From the NCBI GenBank assembly GCA_002491225.1, contig DKVN01000002.1:1-31276 (forward strand): 31,276 bases of DNA. Direction: 5' to 3'. The notes under the pieces are model-generated. The model was not told where the DNA came from, ran no database searches, and worked only from the letters and a program-made list of their open reading frames with translations. This DNA comes from Faecalibacterium sp. UBA7177. GTDB lineage: Bacteria; Bacillota; Clostridia; Oscillospirales; Ruminococcaceae. Shown one piece after another: positions 29,290-31,276 of this stretch. The first letter of the stretch is position 1. Each line of letters begins with the position of its first letter. A program made the position numbers and the translations under genes.

Positions 29290-29739
29290 ATGAAAACAGA
29301 CCCCAAGGAGTACAGCGCCCTGGTGCAAAAGGCCAGCCCGCCCTCGCCGGTGTGGAAGGACTGCCTCTGGGCCTTTTTTGTGGGCGGGTGCATCTGCCTT
29401 GTGGGGGAGGCGCTGCGGCAGGCCTACGCCGCCTGGGGCTTCACCCTCACCGACGCCGGGGCGATGACCAGCGCCACCCTGGTGGCGATCTCGGCGGTGC
29501 TCACCGCGCTGGGCTGGTACCAGAAGCTGGCGGCCAAGGCCGGGGCGGGCACCCTGGTGCCGATCACCGGCTTTGCCAACGCGGTGGTCTCCCCGGCCAT
29601 CGAGTTCCGCTGCGAGGGGCTGGTGACCGGGGTCGGGGCCAAGATGTTCCTCATTGCGGGGCCGGTGATCGTGTATGGCATGCTGGCCAGCGTGGTTTGG
29701 GGGGTCATCTGGTATCTCATCCGGCCCTTTGTGGGCTGA
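29290..29739 (+). CDS. spoVAC: Stage V sporulation protein AC
   Basis: A 149-residue membrane protein of the SpoVA channel that moves Ca-dipicolinic acid into the forespore and out at germination; SpoVAC itself is a mechanosensitive pore in B. subtilis. Several helices are visible (DCLWAFFVGGCICLVGEAL, ATLVAISAVLTALGWYQKL, FLIAGPVIVYGMLASVVWG). The family stretch GAGTLVPITGFANAVVSPAIEFRCEG, ending in GLVTGVGAKMF, is diagnostic. ATG at 29290 is used, with AAGGAG about ten bases upstream; a GTG three codons earlier is too close. First of spoVAC-AD-AE; no spoVAA or spoVAB precede it, as is usual in clostridia. Confidence 0.95.
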   Translation: MKTDPKEYSALVQKASPPSPVWKDCLWAFFVGGCICLVGEALRQAYAAWGFTLTDAGAMTSATLVAISAVLTALGWYQKLAAKAGAGTLVPITGFANAVVSPAIEFRCEGLVTGVGAKMFLIAGPVIVYGMLASVVWGVIWYLIRPFVG

Positions 29740-29758
29740 GGATTCGCGAGGCCATCCG

Positions 29759-29841
29759 TTCGCGCGGGGGATATTCCCCTTCGAAAACGCCCCCTGACGG
29801 GGGCTCTTAAACCATTCTCAGGGAAACATCCCCCGCGCGAA
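29759..29841 (+). ncRNA. Structured intergenic element between spoVAC and spoVAD
   Basis: A perfect 14-bp outer stem, TTCGCGCGGGGGAT (29759-29772) with its complement (29828-29841), closes about 55 bases. Inside are TTCCC/GGGAA (about 29774-29778 with 29821-29825) and a capped hairpin GCCCCC-TGAC-GGGGGC (29789-29804). The asymmetric joining loops (CTTCGAAAAC and TCTTAAACCATTCTCA) are A/T-rich and unpaired. No T run follows. I do not recognise a known riboswitch class. Confidence 0.5.
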
Positions 29842-29901
29842 CTGCGCATTGCGGACATTTCCTTGCGCGGGGCCCCATCAAACAACAAGGAGGTGCGGCC
29901 G

Positions 29902-30930
29902 ATGGCCACACGGCGCGGCGATACGCTGCTGTTTGCAAAGCCGCCCACCATCGCGGCCTTTGGCGCGGTGGGCGGCAAAAAAGAGGGGGAGGGCCCGCTG
30001 GCGGCGGGCTTTGACCTGCTGTTTGAGGATAACTCTTTGCAGCAGGACACCTGGGAAAAGGCCGAGACCACCCTGCAGCGCCACTGCCTCGAGCTGACCC
30101 TCCAGAAGGCCCAGCTGACCCTCGACAAGGTGAGCCTGGTGCTGGCGGGGGATCTGCAGAACCAGTGCACCGCCTCGGGGTACGACCTGCGGGGGCTGGA
30201 CGTGCCCTTTGCGGGGCTGTACGGGGCCTGCAGCACGATGGCCGAGGGGCTGGGGCTGGCGGCCTGCCTTGCCAGCGCGGGGCTGGTGGACCGGGCGCTG
30301 GCCTTGACCAGCAGCCACTTCTGCGCGGCCGAGCGGCAGTTTCGCACCCCGCTGGAGTACGGCGGCAAGCGCACCCCCACCGCCCAGTGGACGGCCACCG
30401 CCGCGGGCTGCTGCCTGGTGCAGCCGGTGGGCAACGGCCCCTTTGTGCGGGCGGTGACCTTTGGCCGGGTGCGGGATTACGGGGTGACCGACATCAACAA
30501 CATGGGCGCGGCGATGGCCCCGGCGGCCGCCAATACCATTTTGCAGTACCTGCGGGACACCGGCGCGCGGCCGGGCCAGTTCGACGCCATCTACACCGGC
30601 GACCTCGGCCTGGTGGGCACCCGGCTGCTGCACGAGCTGCTTTCCGCCGAGGGCATCGAGCTGACCAACCACGCCGACTGCGGGCTGCTGCTGTTCGACC
30701 AAAAGACCCAGCAGGTGCAGGCGGGCGGCAGCGGGGCGGGGTGCAGCGCGGCGGTGCTCTGCGCCCACATCCTGCCCGAGCTGCGGGCGGGCAGGCTGCG
30801 GCGGGTGCTCTTTCTCTCGACCGGCGCGCTGATGAGCCAGACCACCTTTTTGCAGAAGGAGAGCATCCCCGGCATCGCCCATCTGGTGGAGCTGGCGGGC
30901 CATGACCCGCTTGAGGAGGAGACGGCATGA
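29902..30930 (+). CDS. spoVAD: Stage V sporulation protein AD
   Basis: A 342-residue peripheral SpoVA subunit with a thiolase-like fold that binds dipicolinic acid. Seen: FAKPPTIAAFGAVGGKKEGEGPL, DTWEKAETTLQRHC, DLQNQCTASGYDLRG, the thiolase-like GLYGACSTMAEGLGLA, SSHFCAAERQFRTPLEYGGKRTPTAQWT and DINNMGAAMAPAAA, all characteristic of the family. The start at 29902 follows AAGGAGG by eight bases. A spacer of about 160 bases with a structured element separates it from spoVAC, larger than usual. It overlaps spoVAE by the ATGA junction. Confidence 0.96.
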   Translation: MATRRGDTLLFAKPPTIAAFGAVGGKKEGEGPLAAGFDLLFEDNSLQQDTWEKAETTLQRHCLELTLQKAQLTLDKVSLVLAGDLQNQCTASGYDLRGLDVPFAGLYGACSTMAEGLGLAACLASAGLVDRALALTSSHFCAAERQFRTPLEYGGKRTPTAQWTATAAGCCLVQPVGNGPFVRAVTFGRVRDYGVTDINNMGAAMAPAAANTILQYLRDTGARPGQFDAIYTGDLGLVGTRLLHELLSAEGIELTNHADCGLLLFDQKTQQVQAGGSGAGCSAAVLCAHILPELRAGRLRRVLFLSTGALMSQTTFLQKESIPGIAHLVELAGHDPLEEETA

Positions 30931-31276
30931 ACTATTTCTGGGCATTCTGTGTGGGGGGCGCGATCTGCGTGGTGGGCCAGCTGCTGATCGACTACACCTC
31001 CCTGACCCCGGCCCGCATTCTGGTGGCCTATGTGGTGGCGGGGGTGGCCCTGTCGGCCCTGGGGTGGTACGGCCCGCTGGTGGAGTTTGCGGGGGCCGGG
31101 GCCACCGTGCCGCTGCTGGGCTTTGGGCATCTGCTGGCCCAGGGGGTGTTGAACGCCATCGAGGCCAGCGGCCTCTTGGGCGCGCTGACCGGCGGCTTTA
31201 CCGCCGCGGCGGGCGGGGTGACCGCCAGCCTGCTGGCCGGGGTGCTGGCCGCCCTGCTCACCAAAAGCAAGGATCA
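30927..31276 (+). CDS. spoVAE: Stage V sporulation protein AE (3' partial)
   Basis: Begins at ATG 30927 overlapping the spoVAD stop (ATGA), and stays open to the window edge, 116 codons. Translation gives a small membrane protein, MNYFWAFCVGGAICVVGQL, with three or four helices, GARVLVAY-like ARILVAYVVAGVALSALGWY, and GAGATVPLLGFGHLLAQG, then a Lys-rich end (LLTKSKD). SpoVAE proteins are about 116-120 residues, so only a few codons are missing. It completes the conserved spoVAC-AD-AE cluster. Confidence 0.93.
   Translation, partial: MNYFWAFCVGGAICVVGQLLIDYTSLTPARILVAYVVAGVALSALGWYGPLVEFAGAGATVPLLGFGHLLAQGVLNAIEASGLLGALTGGFTAAAGGVTASLLAGVLAALLTKSKD

Overview
GC-rich chromosomal DNA from a Gram-positive, spore-forming Firmicute, most likely an anaerobic gut-type clostridium (Oscillospiraceae/Ruminococcaceae-like). 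This rests on spoVAC-spoVAD-spoVAE at the right edge, Firmicute-style AGGAGG ribosome binding sites, a B. subtilis-like YtrA/ABC module and many short intrinsic terminators. Genus is not determinable by eye. There is no rRNA, CRISPR array or transposase. One tRNA is present, the initiator tRNA.

Layout. (1) 3-2228: a 5'-truncated membrane protein joining a MacA/HlyD-type adaptor to the C-terminal part of a MacB-type permease. (2) 2378-6281, minus strand: dctP-dctQ-dctM plus an HpcH/HpaI aldolase, a TRAP uptake operon for an organic or sugar acid. It is divergent from a FadR-type GntR regulator (6829-7527), and three TTGTATAC sites lie in the spacer. (3) 7701-9849: a YtrA-type GntR regulator under its own palindromic operator, followed by an ABC ATPase and permease. 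(4) 9912-15158: MATE exporter, LacI regulator and 2-keto-3-deoxygluconate kinase on the minus strand, then a second MATE exporter on the plus strand. Twin LacI-like operators lie between lacI and the first MATE gene. (5) 15268-19628: initiator tRNA, a zeta-toxin-like kinase, a DUF4143 ATPase island of lower GC flanked by about 290-bp direct repeats, a lipoprotein with three BIG2-type domains and a CCHC zinc knuckle, and a divergent small HTH regulator sharing a 30-bp perfect palindrome. This is the most accessory-looking part. (6) 20099-22959: a patatin-like phospholipase and a PtsI-like PEP phosphotransferase. (7) 23146-27039, minus strand: prmA-rsmE, then hflK-hflC under a separate promoter. 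(8) 27254-28901: a zinc-ribbon membrane protein and an unknown 124-residue protein with a structured leader. (9) 29290-end: spoVAC, a structured intergenic element, spoVAD and the start of spoVAE.

How the parts work together. The TRAP operon and its GntR regulator look like one substrate-controlled uptake and cleavage unit. kdgK-lacI suggests sugar-acid catabolism, and the adjacent MATE gene may be controlled by the same LacI protein. The spoVA genes form the dipicolinate channel of the spore. The region at 15481-19628 carries the least explained biology: a duplicated toxin-gene end, an inserted ATPase with its own operator, and a surface lipoprotein carrying a motif normally found in nucleic-acid-binding proteins.
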